Source: Planctomycetota bacterium (GTDB taxonomy: Bacteria; Planctomycetota; UBA1135; JADKAF01). From it: 64,000 bases of DNA. A program made the translations under genes and the position numbers. The DNA lies in contig JADKAF010000001.1 in NCBI GenBank assembly GCA_016719295.1, positions 4,836,001 to 4,900,000 on the forward strand, written 5' to 3'. This document shows positions 37,126 to 46,394 of the stretch, piece after piece. The notes beneath the pieces were generated by a model. That model was given only the letters and a program-made list of their open reading frames with translations, was not told the origin of the DNA and ran no database searches. Numbering within the stretch: position 1 is the first letter of the stretch; the number at the start of each line of letters is the position of its first letter.

Positions 37126-37703
37126 TCACCTCGGCAGCGGCCCATCCCAGGCGCTCGGATGTAGCACGAACGCCGTCGCGCAACGAAGACCATCGGCCGC
37201 CGCTTCCGCGCCGAAGAGCGCGAGGAACGGCTCCGTCCAGACGGAGCCCCCGCGCGAGCTCGAGCGCCGCACCTCGAGATGCTCACCGCCGACTGGTGCC
37301 GCGCACGGGCGGAAGTCCACGGGCCAGGCGTCGCGATCCAACGCGAGCCCTTCGAGCTCGTTCCACTCGTCGACGCTCAGCGTGAAGGTCGGGATCCCCG
37401 CGCGCGGCGCGAAGCCGAGCACTTCCACGGTGCCGACGAAGCGCGCCTCGGGGAGCACGAGACGCTCCCCGCTCGGCCAGAACACCTCGAGCTCGACGCC
37501 CGGCAGCCAGCCGTGCGGCGGCGGCGCGCGCTCGTCCTCCGCGAGAGGGGTCGGCGCGATCGAGAAGAGCTCGTGCGCGCGCCGCACCACGGGAGCCTCG
37601 CCTCGAGCTGATAGCGCGCGTGCCGCCGATCCGCCGCGCGGAGCGGCACGGCGAACGACACGACCTCGCCTTGCGAGCGGATCTCGCGACGTTCGATATG
37701 GAA
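37126..37703 (-). pseudogene. Frameshifted remnant of unknown gene
   Basis: Minus strand. A 5' part around 37610-37700 reads REIRSQGEVVSFAVPLRAAD in one frame; from about 37600 the continuation (VVRRAHELFSIAPTPLAEDE ... LSVDEWNELEGLAL ... TAFVLHPSAWDGPLPR) is in another. Both parts look genuine, but the joint is shifted and a GGGGTCTGACCCC element sits exactly where the start should be. Likely a gene truncated at its 5' end by, or next to, the repeat. Family not recognised. Confidence 0.55.
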
Positions 37704-37710
37704 CTCCGAT

Positions 37711-37743
37711 CAAGAAGGGGTCTGACCCCTATTTGATCGATGC
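37711..37743. repeat. GGGGTCAGACCCC palindromic element, single copy (locus 2)
   Basis: GATCAAGAAGGGGTCTGACC followed by CCTATTTGATCGAT, one arm of the recurrent palindrome with GATCA ends. It lies between the frameshifted remnant and the esterase gene. Confidence 0.8.
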
Positions 37744-37775
37744 CGTATCCTCGCGCCTCCCTTACGAGCTGTCCC

Positions 37776-39011
37776 ATGATGACCCGTCGCATCGCTCTTC
37801 GCGCCGTCGCTCTGGCCACTGTGTTCGCGCTCGGGGGTCTCGCGACTTCGGCGCCGGCGCAGCAGACGAGACCGCTCCGTGTCTTCGTGCTCGCCGGGCA
37901 ATCGAATATGCAAGGGCACGCGCACGCGCGCACCGTGCCGAGCCTCGAGCTGAGCCCGCATACGGCACCGCTGCTCGCCAAGATCCTCGCCGCGGATGGT
38001 TCGCCGCGAGTGTACGAAGGGGTGCGCGTCGCCTCGCTCGGTTCTTCCGAGGAAGAGCGCGTGGGCGCCCTCTCGATCGGCTTCGGCGCGGACGAGCGCG
38101 GACCGAAGCTCGGGCCCGAACTCGGCTTCGGCATCGCGATGCACGAACGTTCCGAGGGCCCGATCCTCCTGATCAAGACCGCCTGGGGCGGCAAGAGTCT
38201 CCACACCGACTTCCGCCCGCCGAGCGCGGGTCGCTACGAGTTCGATGCGGCGCAGCTCGCGGCCTTCGCGAAGGAGGGCAAGGACCAGGAGGCGATGCGC
38301 GCGGAGAAGGATGCTGCGACCGGACGCTCGTATCGAGCGATGATCGATTACGTCCGGAGCATCCTCGCAGACCTCCCGCGCGTCGTTCCGGGCTACGACG
38401 CGGAGCGAGGCTACGAGCTCGCCGGCTTCGTCTGGTTCCAGGGATGGAACGACATGGTGGATGGCGGTGCCTACCCGCGACGCGGCGAGCCGGGCGGCTA
38501 CGACGCGTACAGCGAAGTGCTCGGGCACCTGATTCGCGACGTCCGCAAGGATCTCGCCGCGCCCGAGCTGCCGTTCGTGATCGGCGTGCTCGGCGTCGGC
38601 GGGCCGGTGGAGCTCTACCCCCCGGACCAGAAGCGCTATGTCGCCATCCACGAGAGCTTCCGCAAGGCCATGGAGGCTCCCGCTTCTTGGCCTGAGTTCC
38701 GCGGCAAGGTCGTCGCGGTGCGCACCGAGACCTGCTGGGACCAGGAAGTCGCGGCACTCCGCCTCCGCGAGCGCGAGCTCCAGCCCGAGCTGCGTCGCCT
38801 CGAAGAGGAGCGCAAGGCAGGCAGGCTACGCGCGGAAGAGGCGAACGCGGCCCGCGCGAAGCTCCGCGCCGCCACCTTCACGCCACGAGAGCTTCGCCTC
38901 CTCGACGAGAGCGTCTCCAACGCCGAGTACCACTACCTCGGCTCGGCGCGGATCCTCGTACCGATCGGCGTGGCGTTCGCGGAGGCGCTCTTGGACCTCC
39001 AGAAGCGGTGA
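37776..39011 (+). CDS. Secreted sialate O-acetylesterase-like (SASA) protein
   Basis: 411 residues from the ATG at 37776. Signal peptide (ALATVFALGGLATSAPA). SGNH-like esterase block I: FVLAGQSNMQGH with the nucleophile Ser; further blocks IKTAWGGKSL, GFVWFQGWNDM and ending AEYHYLGSARI with the catalytic Asp/His type end. Expected to remove acetyl groups from exported glycans; substrate uncertain. Downstream there is sulfatase/HAD gene debris, so a larger glycan-degrading cluster may once have stood here. Confidence 0.85.
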   Translation: MMTRRIALRAVALATVFALGGLATSAPAQQTRPLRVFVLAGQSNMQGHAHARTVPSLELSPHTAPLLAKILAADGSPRVYEGVRVASLGSSEEERVGALSIGFGADERGPKLGPELGFGIAMHERSEGPILLIKTAWGGKSLHTDFRPPSAGRYEFDAAQLAAFAKEGKDQEAMRAEKDAATGRSYRAMIDYVRSILADLPRVVPGYDAERGYELAGFVWFQGWNDMVDGGAYPRRGEPGGYDAYSEVLGHLIRDVRKDLAAPELPFVIGVLGVGGPVELYPPDQKRYVAIHESFRKAMEAPASWPEFRGKVVAVRTETCWDQEVAALRLRERELQPELRRLEEERKAGRLRAEEANAARAKLRAATFTPRELRLLDESVSNAEYHYLGSARILVPIGVAFAEALLDLQKR

Positions 39012-39035
39012 GATGAGGGGGCTGCGTCGCGTCCT

Positions 39036-39176
39036 GCGGCGCCCGCCGCGAAGAAGCCCAACATCCTCGTGATCTGGGGCGACGACATCGGCACGTGGAA
39101 CACCAGCCACAACCATCGCGGCATGATGGGCTATCGCACGCCGAGCATCGACCGCATCGCGAAGGAGCCCTCGTGA
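39036..39176 (+). pseudogene. Arylsulfatase N-terminal fragment
   Basis: About 46 codons: KKPNILVIWGDDIGTWN, NHRGMMGYRTPSIDRIAKE, then stop at 39176. This is the start of a type-I sulfatase (with metal-binding GDD) but it stops before the formylglycine signature C/S-x-P-x-R. It has no signal peptide or start left. It is joined directly to the HAD remnant by a GTGA overlap. Confidence 0.75.
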
Positions 39177-39665
39177 AGCTGATCACTGCAACGCATGCCG
39201 GTATCACGAGCGAGAAGCTCGAGCGCCTCGTGCGGGAGTGGCTCGCCGCGGCGCGCCATCCTCGCTCGGGACGACCGTTCCCCGAGATGGTCTACCAGCC
39301 GATGCGCGAGCTGATCGCGTATCTCGAAGCGCACGAGTTCCGCGTGTTCCTCGTCTCCGGCGGCGGGGTCGATTTCTTGCGGCCCTGGGTCGAGGAGATC
39401 TATGGCATCCCGCGATCGTGCGGTTGCCAGAGCTCGAGTTCCTCGACGACAAGGCCGGGAAGCCCCTCGGCATCGACCGGCACATCGGCCGTCGCCCGAT
39501 CGCCGCGTTCGGGAACTCCGACGGCGACCTCGAGATGCTCGAGTGGACGACGAGCGGTCCCGGTGCCCGCCTTGGCGTGCTCGTCCATCACGACGACGCC
39601 GAGCGCGGTTGGCTCGTGGTGAGCATCAAGTCCGACTGGAAGACGATCTTCCCCGCGCCGCGCTG
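39173..39665 (+). pseudogene. HAD-family hydrolase fragment with internal deletion and frameshift
   Basis: First part: VKLITATHAGITSEKLERLV ... FRVFLVSGGGVDFLRPWVEE up to IYGIP (~39413). The second part from ~39418 in another frame: LPELEFLDDKAGKPLGIDRH, AAFGNSDGDLEMLEWT. About 20 residues between them and the whole N-terminus with the DxD nucleophile are missing. It is a remnant of a phosphoserine-phosphatase-like HAD protein. The right end meets a palindromic repeat. Confidence 0.75.
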
Positions 39666-39667
39666 AC

Positions 39668-39746
39668 CGTCGATCAGTTTGGGGTCAGACCCCTATCTGA
39701 TCGACGGACTCGATCAGATAGGGGTCTGACCCGAAACTGATCGACG
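39668..39746. repeat. GGGGTCAGACCCC palindromic element, double copy (locus 3)
   Basis: Arms 39668-39704 and 39710-39746, 37 bases each, reverse complementary with one mismatch, 5-base loop. The arms contain CGTCGATCAG and GGGGTCAGACCCC. It lies between the HAD remnant and the sigma factor stop at 39750, and may end transcription from both sides. Confidence 0.88.
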
Positions 39747-39749
39747 GAC

Positions 39750-40364
39750 TTACGACGAAGAGCGGAGCGTCTCGCGCAGGAGCTTCAGACCGCGGTGGAG
39801 GTGGACGCGGAGCGAGCCTTGGCTGCGTCCCGTCCTCTGTGCGATCTCCGGACCGCTCAAGCCTTCTACGAGGCGGAGCCGCAGCGCCTTGCGGTAGCAC
39901 GCGGGGATGCCCTGCAGCGCGTGCATCACACGCGCGAGCGCTTCGCTCGTCTCGTCCTCGCCATCAGCGCCTCGGAGCGGCGTTGCAGCGCTGAGCTCTT
40001 GCGGGTCGCAAGTCGCGGGCTGGCGCCGCTTGCGTCGCGCGTCGCGGGCGCGATTCCGCGCGAGGCTCGCGACCCAGGCATGGAAGCACTCGGGGTCTCG
40101 CAGGGTCTCGATCGAGTCGAGTGCGGCGAGGGCCACGTCTTGGACGAGATCGTCGATCTCGTAGGCGGGGCCGTGCGCGCGTAGGATCGCGCTGACGATG
40201 GGTTCGCAGCGGAGCCAGAGCTGCTCGAACGCGCGGCGATCTCCGTGGCGCGCCGCAAGAACCCAGCTTCGCTCGAGGCGTCGGCGCAGGAGATGGGTCG
40301 GTAGGGTCTCGAGTCGTCTGGGACGTGGCTCGAAGTGCCAGGTAAGAGCGGGGGCCGTGCTCAT
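39750..40364 (-). CDS. ECF-type sigma-70 factor
   Basis: 204 residues from the ATG at 40364. Region 2: FEQLWLRCEPIVSAILRAHG, YEIDDLVQDVALAAL, SLARNRARDARRKRR. Region 4: ALQGIPACYRKALRLRLVEG, GPEIAQRTGRSQGSLRVHLH. No anti-sigma factor is evident next door; the upstream gene (40458-41129) is a membrane-anchored protein of unknown family that could have this role. It probably directs a small regulon. Confidence 0.9.
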   Translation of the reverse strand: MSTAPALTWHFEPRPRRLETLPTHLLRRRLERSWVLAARHGDRRAFEQLWLRCEPIVSAILRAHGPAYEIDDLVQDVALAALDSIETLRDPECFHAWVASLARNRARDARRKRRQPATCDPQELSAATPLRGADGEDETSEALARVMHALQGIPACYRKALRLRLVEGLSGPEIAQRTGRSQGSLRVHLHRGLKLLRETLRSSS

Positions 40365-40457
40365 CGTGGCTTCTCCTGGGTAAGGGAGAGTTGCGGGTTG
40401 CAGGGAAGGCACCTCGACGCGAAGGCCGAGGCCTTCGGCGTCGAGGCTTGCAACGCG

Positions 40458-41129
40458 CTAACCTGCGCGCGAGACGTGCAGGTGCGCGATGCGCGGCACG
40501 TCGTTCGGCAGAGGTTCGCGCTCGCCGTGTCTAGCCGCCGCCGGGGCGGCGGTCACACCTTCCGCGAGAGGGCGGTTGCCGTCCCGGACCACCACCGAGG
40601 TGATCCAGAAGCGCGTGGTCTTCTCGATCTGGTCTTCCGCGTCGGTGCGTTCGGGTCGCGCGATCTCGAGGACGACCATCGCGCAGCGCGGAGAGGCTTC
40701 GAGCACGGCGCAGCGCTCGATGCGCGTGTGTCGTTCTCCATCGCCCGCCTTCACGGCGGAGGTTTCCAGCGGTGGCCAGAGCTCGAGGAGACGATCGACA
40801 GCGAACTCTCCGCGCAGATGCTCGGCGCCTTGCTCCGGGCCATCCACGACGAGCTCGCAGTCCGCGGCCTTCTGCGGTGAATCTGGCGCGCGGAGGAAGG
40901 CGACGATCTCGGCTCGCTCGCCGCGATCGAACGCGTCGAGCAGCCGTCGGTGCACGTGCGCCGCAGCGCACTGCCGGTCCTGCACGAAGCTCAGCTTCGC
41001 GGGTGAGGCCGGCGGGGCATCCTGCGCTTCGACGTGCCAGAGCGGCACGAACGCGAGCATGCCGAAGGTCGCGAGGACCAGCATCGGGACGATCGGCCGA
41101 TCGAGGATCGCCAGCGGTTGGGAGTGCAT
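40458..41129 (-). CDS. Membrane-anchored hypothetical protein upstream of sigma factor
   Basis: 223 residues. One N-terminal TM helix (~13-31, PMLVLATFGMLAFVPLW), the rest exported, with a nuclear-transport-factor-like look (VHRRLLDAFDRGERAEIVAF, FWITSVVVRDGNRPL). No anti-sigma zinc motif. Transcribed in the same direction as the sigma factor with ~90 bases between. Function unknown. Confidence 0.6.
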   Translation of the reverse strand: MHSQPLAILDRPIVPMLVLATFGMLAFVPLWHVEAQDAPPASPAKLSFVQDRQCAAAHVHRRLLDAFDRGERAEIVAFLRAPDSPQKAADCELVVDGPEQGAEHLRGEFAVDRLLELWPPLETSAVKAGDGERHTRIERCAVLEASPRCAMVVLEIARPERTDAEDQIEKTTRFWITSVVVRDGNRPLAEGVTAAPAAARHGEREPLPNDVPRIAHLHVSRAG

Positions 41130-41432
41130 GATTCCTCCTGCCCTGTGGGCTTGGGGTCCGCTGTCGAGAGACGTAGGTGCAGACCGAGCGTTAGCCGGCC
41201 CTCATGCCCCGAGGAAAGTCGCTCCCACCGTAGCGCGGGTGCTTCTGCGCCGTAGTGCGATCGACAAGACCCCGTGCGACAAGTCTTGTGGAACCGGAAG
41301 GCGGGTCAGGATGTTCGTCAGCGCATTCTCAAACGGCTGCGAACGACTCCTCGATCGAGGCGGATCTGCAAGGCACGCGTTCTCCGTAGAACGGCCGCTG
41401 CATCGCACAGCGCAAACGGCGCCGACGTGCAG
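41130..41432. other. Intergenic, no gene supported
   Basis: About 300 bases between the membrane-anchored protein gene and a palindromic repeat. It should contain the promoter of the former. No coding frame of interest. Confidence 0.4.
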
Positions 41433-41475
41433 CTCGCATCGATCAACTCGGGGTCAGACCCCTTCTTGATCGACG
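41433..41475. repeat. GGGGTCAGACCCC palindromic element, single copy (locus 4)
   Basis: CATCGATCAACTC then GGGGTCAGACCCC then TTCTTGATCGACGG. It lies 5 bases downstream of the stop of the large carboxypeptidase-regulatory-like gene. Confidence 0.8.
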
Positions 41476-41479
41476 GCGA

Positions 41480-43813
41480 TCAACGACCGAGCTTCGTGAG
41501 CGCGGCGCGCAGCGCGTCGAGCGGGGGACTCACGGCAATCCGTTGCGGCTCGGTCGCGGGCTGCACTTCGATCGCCAGCGTTTCGCCCGCGAGTACGGCG
41601 CGATACGGCGATGCGTCCGTGGTGCGCACCGCCCAACGCACGCCGTAACGAGCGGCGAGCGGCACGCGATGCGTGCTTCGGCCCGCTTCGAAGGCCGCTT
41701 CGCTCGAAGTGAACACCGGGGGGCGCGGCGCGACTCCGTCGGGACCGAGGAGCTCGAGCGAGGCGTATAAGCGGAGGTCCGCAGGCAGCTCGGGCGCCGG
41801 GTGCAGTGCGAGCTCCACGGCGAGCGGTCCGGCCAGGCGCACCTCCTGCTCCTCGGCAGCGCAGCGCACGACGGTGGGAGCGCCGCCGTGCAGCGAGATT
41901 GCGACGGCCTGCACTTCGATGGGCAAGCCCAGCGCGGCGCGAGCGCTCGCATCGGTGCGGATCGGCTTCGCTTGCCACTTCGTGCCATCGACGGAGAGCT
42001 CGAGGCTCGCTTGCGCGAGCGGCTCGCCTCGAGCGTCGAGAGCGCGGATCCTGAGCGTGGTGAGGAGCCGTCGAAGATCGATCTCGCGCAGGCGCGGATC
42101 GGCGCAGAGCTCTTCGCCTGCCACGGCGAGTCCCGCGAGCTCGAGCACGGGTTTCCAGGGTGCGAGCTGGAACGCGAGCGTGTGTGCGCCCGGAGCACAG
42201 CCCTCGAAGCGGAAGCTCCCGTCCACTGCCGGCGCGAGCCGCTCTTGCGTGCGTCCGTCGTGGACGCGATGGATCTCCAGCTCGCTCAGGGGAAAGCCCT
42301 CGGGAACGCGCACCGTGCCTTCGATCGCGGCGCCGCGATGCAGCACGAGGCGTACCTCGCTCTCCCCGAGCAAGGCCTCCACGCTGCTCTCGAGGAAGTA
42401 GCCGTGCTTGCGTGCGACGACGCGCAGGCTCGGCACCTGTCGCTCGTGGAAGATCGCGAAGCGTCCCTCGTGGTCGCTCAGGATCTCTCCTCGCGTGAGC
42501 GGTTGTCCGGGCGAACCGGTGAAAGCGTCGACGGTCGCGCCCTCGATGGCAGCGCCCGCGCGATCGACGACGATGCCTGCGATGAGTCGGAGCTTCCCGG
42601 TGGGCTGGATCTGGATGTCTCCGAGATCGGCGACCGGGGTTTCGGGTAGCTCGACGTGCTCGAGGACCGCGTGGGGATGGTTCTCCAACTCCTCTACGTT
42701 CCAACGAACGGCTCGTGCTCCTTGCGGGAAGAGCCGCAGCTTCGCGATGTGCTTCGGTGGCGGATCGTTCTGCAGGACGAAGCGGAAGCGCCCCGCGGCA
42801 TCCGTGCGGACGATGTTCTGACTCGGTTGCATGGCGGACAGCTCATAGCTTGCGAGCAGACCTTGTTCCACGAGCGGTTCGCCTGCGAGGGAGAGCAAGC
42901 GCCCGACGAGGATCCTCGCGGCGCGAAGTGACACACGCAGGACGACCTCTTCGCCTTCCGTCCGCGGCCCCGCGATCTCCTGTTTCTCGCCGAGGAATCC
43001 CCGCCCGTAATCCATGGCGAGGCTGACTCGCAGGGAGGCCACTACGGGAACGCGCAGTCGTTCCCGCTGCTTCGCCATCTGGCGAAGAACCGCTGGTCGC
43101 AAGCGGTCTCGCTGTGGAGAACGAAGATCCATCTGAGGCTCCGGGATCCGCACCACGACGCTCACCTCCTCTTCGTGAGGCGTGCCATCGGGCTTGCGCA
43201 CATCGACGCGCAGGAAGCCGCTGGGGCCGAGCTCGAGCTCGACGTCGCGCGAGGGGAGCTCGGCCTCTCGGAGCTCGAGATGCGTACACTTCGCGATCGA
43301 GTTGGGTGCACCCACGTAGACTCCGAACTCGCGCCCGGCTGCTCGCGCATCGCGCGCCTTCGCAAACGCCGTCGCGAGCGCCTCGGCCGGAACGCGCATT
43401 CCGTGGCGCGGGAGAGCGCCTTCCACAGCGAACTCACGTCGATAGATCGGCGGCTCTCCGCGCTCACCCGGCGCCGCAGGCGCTGTCCAGAGTTCGACGC
43501 CGATATCGTCCACGGGCTGGCGGCTCGCATCGAGCACGCGCACGACGAGGTCGCGAACTTCGGTTGACGGAGCAGCGCTCTCGGGGCCAGCGGAACTCGT
43601 CGCCGGTGCCTCCTCTCGACGCTGCACTCGATCTCTGGCGTCGAGGGTTCCCAAGCGTGCTGCGTCTTCTACGCTCGTCGCTTCGAGCGAAACGGACTCC
43701 CGCGCTTCCTCGGCTTCGCGCAGCGCGGGCCAGAGGATCAGGGCTCCCGCGACGAGCAACGCTCCCCACGCGATACGGAATCTCGGACCCATCGCGATCT
43801 CCATCGATCCCAT
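41480..43813 (-). CDS. Large membrane-anchored carboxypeptidase-regulatory-like protein (paralog A)
   Basis: 777 residues (an internal ATG at 43792 would be 7 residues later). One N-terminal TM anchor (~14-32, FRIAWGALLVAGALILWPAL), then an exported part with several carboxypeptidase-regulatory-like beta sandwiches: RDLVVRVLDASRQPVDDI, IAGIVVDRAGAAIEGATVDA, AIEGTVRVPEGFPLSELEI. A conserved ADPRLREIDLRRLLTTLRI block stands near ~570. It is similar along its length to the next upstream gene, so the two arose by tandem duplication. No enzyme motif; a cell-surface role is likely. Confidence 0.8.
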   Translation of the reverse strand: MGSMEIAMGPRFRIAWGALLVAGALILWPALREAEEARESVSLEATSVEDAARLGTLDARDRVQRREEAPATSSAGPESAAPSTEVRDLVVRVLDASRQPVDDIGVELWTAPAAPGERGEPPIYRREFAVEGALPRHGMRVPAEALATAFAKARDARAAGREFGVYVGAPNSIAKCTHLELREAELPSRDVELELGPSGFLRVDVRKPDGTPHEEEVSVVVRIPEPQMDLRSPQRDRLRPAVLRQMAKQRERLRVPVVASLRVSLAMDYGRGFLGEKQEIAGPRTEGEEVVLRVSLRAARILVGRLLSLAGEPLVEQGLLASYELSAMQPSQNIVRTDAAGRFRFVLQNDPPPKHIAKLRLFPQGARAVRWNVEELENHPHAVLEHVELPETPVADLGDIQIQPTGKLRLIAGIVVDRAGAAIEGATVDAFTGSPGQPLTRGEILSDHEGRFAIFHERQVPSLRVVARKHGYFLESSVEALLGESEVRLVLHRGAAIEGTVRVPEGFPLSELEIHRVHDGRTQERLAPAVDGSFRFEGCAPGAHTLAFQLAPWKPVLELAGLAVAGEELCADPRLREIDLRRLLTTLRIRALDARGEPLAQASLELSVDGTKWQAKPIRTDASARAALGLPIEVQAVAISLHGGAPTVVRCAAEEQEVRLAGPLAVELALHPAPELPADLRLYASLELLGPDGVAPRPPVFTSSEAAFEAGRSTHRVPLAARYGVRWAVRTTDASPYRAVLAGETLAIEVQPATEPQRIAVSPPLDALRAALTKLGR

Positions 43814-43838
43814 CGGTGTCGGAGCAGTTGAGTCGCCC

Positions 43839-46151
43839 CTATTGGATCGACAGCTCGATCAGCGCGGCGCGCAAGAGCTCGGCCGGGGGAGCGACGGCGA
43901 AGCGCTGGGGAGACGATCCGTGTTGTACCGCCAGAGCTCGGGGGACGCTTTCCGCGAGCTCGATCGGACTGCGCTTCGCGTGCTCCGCGTGCACGGACCA
44001 GCGCAGCGCATAGCGGCCTGCCGTGGCCACTCGCCACCGCGCTTCGCCCTCGCGGAAGTAGATGGTCCCGTACGCGAGGCGACCGGTGCGCACGAGCGCT
44101 TCGTCCGGATCGAGGGGGATCACGCTCGCGAGGAGCCGCACGCCCGCGGGCAGTGCGGGTGCCGGGTCGAGAACCAGCGCGAGCTCGATCGACGCCTCGA
44201 GCTGCACGTCGCGCTCCCCGGGACCGACGGCGACCGTGAGGAACGGGCCGCCGGGGAGCGCGAGCTCCACGGAGCTCAGATGAGAGGGCAGGGGAATCGT
44301 GCAGCGGCCCGCATCCTCGGTGGTGATCTCGAGCACGATGTCCTCCGTCGCGCGTAGCCGCAGGTTCAGCGCTTGTCTCGGAAGCGCTTGCGCGCGCGCA
44401 TCGAGAGCGCGAATGCGGAGTGTGGTCACGAGCGAGCGAAAGTCGATCTCGCGCAAGCGCGGATCCGTGCAGCGCTCGGAGCGATCGACCGCGAGATCGT
44501 CCAGGACGAGCACGGGTGGCCAAGGGAACATGTGGAACGAGAGCCCGTGTCGACCCGGCGTGCATTGCTCGAAGCGAAAACGTCCGTCGTCTGCCGCCGT
44601 GGTCGTCGCTCGAACCGCGCCATCCGCGGAGCGGCGGATGTGGAGCGCGTTCGGAGGGAATCCCTCAGGCACGAGAATGCGACCCTCGAGCGACGCGGTG
44701 CGTTGCAGGACGATGCGCACGTCGCGGTCACCGGCGTCGGCTTCGACCGCGCGCTCGAGGTAGTAACCGCTAGATCGAGCGACGATGAGTAGCCGCGCGA
44801 GCGGCTCGGGCGAGTAGAGCTCGAAGCGCCCTTCGGTCGTGCAGAAGCTGAGCGTGGCCCCGAGCGCCTGATCCACGGTCCCCCGGCAGGCGTGCACGTG
44901 TGCGTGCGAGACGGGCGCACCGGAGGCATCGACCACCGTACCTGCCGCGAGGAAGTGGTGCTCCGAAGGCGTGAGCACGACGTCGCCGAGCTCCGTGGTT
45001 CCGCTCGGCGCGAGCGCGAGATCTCGCAGGACGGCGTGCGGTCGACGCTCGAGCTCGGTCGGGTTCTGCCAAGCGTCCTCCGCGGGGAGCGGGAAGATCC
45101 GCAGCTCGATCAGGTGGCTCGGGGGTGGGTCGTCGTTCCGCACGATGCGGAAGCGGCCGTCGTCATCGGTCGCCTCCTCAGGCTGTCCGCTGCTGGCGCC
45201 ATCACGAAGGCACTGAACGAAGAGCTCGCGACGCGCGAGAGCTGCGCCGTCCGGCGAGAGGAGGCGACCGACGAGGATCGTCGCGCGGCGCAGAGGAACA
45301 CGCAGCAGCACTTCTCCGCCTTCCTCTGCCGGACCGAGGAGCTCGGCTCGATGGGCGAGCAGGCCGAGATCGCGATGAGCTTCGATGAACAATCGAAGCG
45401 GTGTCGCGAGCGGTACCCGTAGCCGCGAGCGTTGCGTATCGAGCGCTTGGAATCGGGAGCGACCGCGCAGATGGCGGGGCAGCGCGAACGGCGAGGTCTC
45501 GGCTGTCGGGGCCACGAGCACCTGCAGGGGATGCGTCGCCGGCGTCCCGTCCGGCAGCGTAGCTTCGATCCGTAGAAAGCCGCCCGGCGCCAAGCGCAGC
45601 TCGACCGCGTGCTCCGGCACGGTGAGATCCGGAAACTCGTAGCTCGTGCACGCCAGGAGCTCGCTCTCCGCACGCAGGATCACCTTCGCAGCGCGCCCGG
45701 CCGCGCGCGCTTCGCGCGCCTTCCCGAACGCCGTCGCCAGGGCCTTTGCGGGGATCGCGATGTCGCCTCGAGGCCTGTGCTCGCCCGGAGTGAACGTCTG
45801 CAGATCGAGCTGCCAGTTTCCTTTCGCGTCCGGCTCCACGAGCTCGGTCCAGAGCTCGACCGGAAGATCCGCGACGGGCTCCAGGCGAGCGTCGAGCACG
45901 CGCACGATCAAGTCGCGCAGAGGCGCCGCCGAAGGCGCGGCCTCCGCGGCGATGCGCAGCGCGACGCCGCTCTCCTCGAGTGAGCTCGGTAGTGGAGCTC
46001 TGAGCTCGTCGATGGGCAGCTCCGACGCGGCGGCCGCGTCTCCGAGTTCGCCGGAGCGCGGCCGCGGCGAGCTGGGAGCCAGTGAGAGATAAAGGCCCAG
46101 CGCGCTCGCGAGCAAGCAGACGATGCCGAGGATGCGCAGCGATCCGACCAT
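43839..46151 (-). CDS. Large membrane-anchored carboxypeptidase-regulatory-like protein (paralog B)
   Basis: 770 residues from the ATG at 46151, opening a TM anchor (RILGIVCLLASALGLYLSLA). The domain layout is that of paralog A: RDLIVRVLDARLEPVADLPV, a middle region RRATILVGRLLSPDGAALAR, ASLEGRILVPEGFPPNALHI, then CTDPRLREIDFRSLVTTLRI. The end is APPAELLRAALIEL, against SPPLDALRAALTKL in A. Gap to paralog A is only 25 bases, so both are likely on one transcript, B first. Function unknown. Confidence 0.8.
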   Translation of the reverse strand: MVGSLRILGIVCLLASALGLYLSLAPSSPRPRSGELGDAAAASELPIDELRAPLPSSLEESGVALRIAAEAAPSAAPLRDLIVRVLDARLEPVADLPVELWTELVEPDAKGNWQLDLQTFTPGEHRPRGDIAIPAKALATAFGKAREARAAGRAAKVILRAESELLACTSYEFPDLTVPEHAVELRLAPGGFLRIEATLPDGTPATHPLQVLVAPTAETSPFALPRHLRGRSRFQALDTQRSRLRVPLATPLRLFIEAHRDLGLLAHRAELLGPAEEGGEVLLRVPLRRATILVGRLLSPDGAALARRELFVQCLRDGASSGQPEEATDDDGRFRIVRNDDPPPSHLIELRIFPLPAEDAWQNPTELERRPHAVLRDLALAPSGTTELGDVVLTPSEHHFLAAGTVVDASGAPVSHAHVHACRGTVDQALGATLSFCTTEGRFELYSPEPLARLLIVARSSGYYLERAVEADAGDRDVRIVLQRTASLEGRILVPEGFPPNALHIRRSADGAVRATTTAADDGRFRFEQCTPGRHGLSFHMFPWPPVLVLDDLAVDRSERCTDPRLREIDFRSLVTTLRIRALDARAQALPRQALNLRLRATEDIVLEITTEDAGRCTIPLPSHLSSVELALPGGPFLTVAVGPGERDVQLEASIELALVLDPAPALPAGVRLLASVIPLDPDEALVRTGRLAYGTIYFREGEARWRVATAGRYALRWSVHAEHAKRSPIELAESVPRALAVQHGSSPQRFAVAPPAELLRAALIELSIQ

Positions 46152-46189
46152 CGATCCGAAGCATCGGCGAGCCCGGCCCTGGAGACAAG

Positions 46190-46270
46190 GCCGTCGATCA
46201 GTTGGGGTCAGACCCCTCTCTGATCGACGCCGTCGATCAAGAAGGGGTCTGACCCCGATTTGATCGACAG
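46190..46270. repeat. GGGGTCAGACCCC palindromic element, double copy (locus 5)
   Basis: CCGTCGATCAGTTGGGGTCA-GACCCC and, inverted, GTCGATCAAGAAGGGGTCTG-ACCCC with GATTTGATCGAC at the end. Arms are more diverged than at locus 3. Between paralog B and the hemE control region. Confidence 0.8.
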
Positions 46271-46286
46271 CGGAGTACGCGGGCGC

Positions 46287-46303
46287 GTGACAGGGCCGTG
46301 ACA
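46287..46303 (+). promoter_or_regulatory. Tandem GTGAC box before hemE, candidate OmpR-type operator
   Basis: GTGACAGGGCCGTGACA: half-sites at 46287 and 46298, 11-bp period. The hemA upstream copy is GTGACGCGGCTGTGACA. On the minus strand TGTCACGGCCCTGTCAC is close to the TTGTCAGGCCCTTGTCAGG box at 3631. It lies ~92 bases before the hemE start. Confidence 0.5.
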
Positions 46304-46394
46304 TACTCCATCCCGGGCAGCCTAGCATCCGCTCCGGGAACCCGACCGCCGAGCTTCGTTTGGAGGTCTCGGCGTTCCCTGGGGAAGTGACTCC

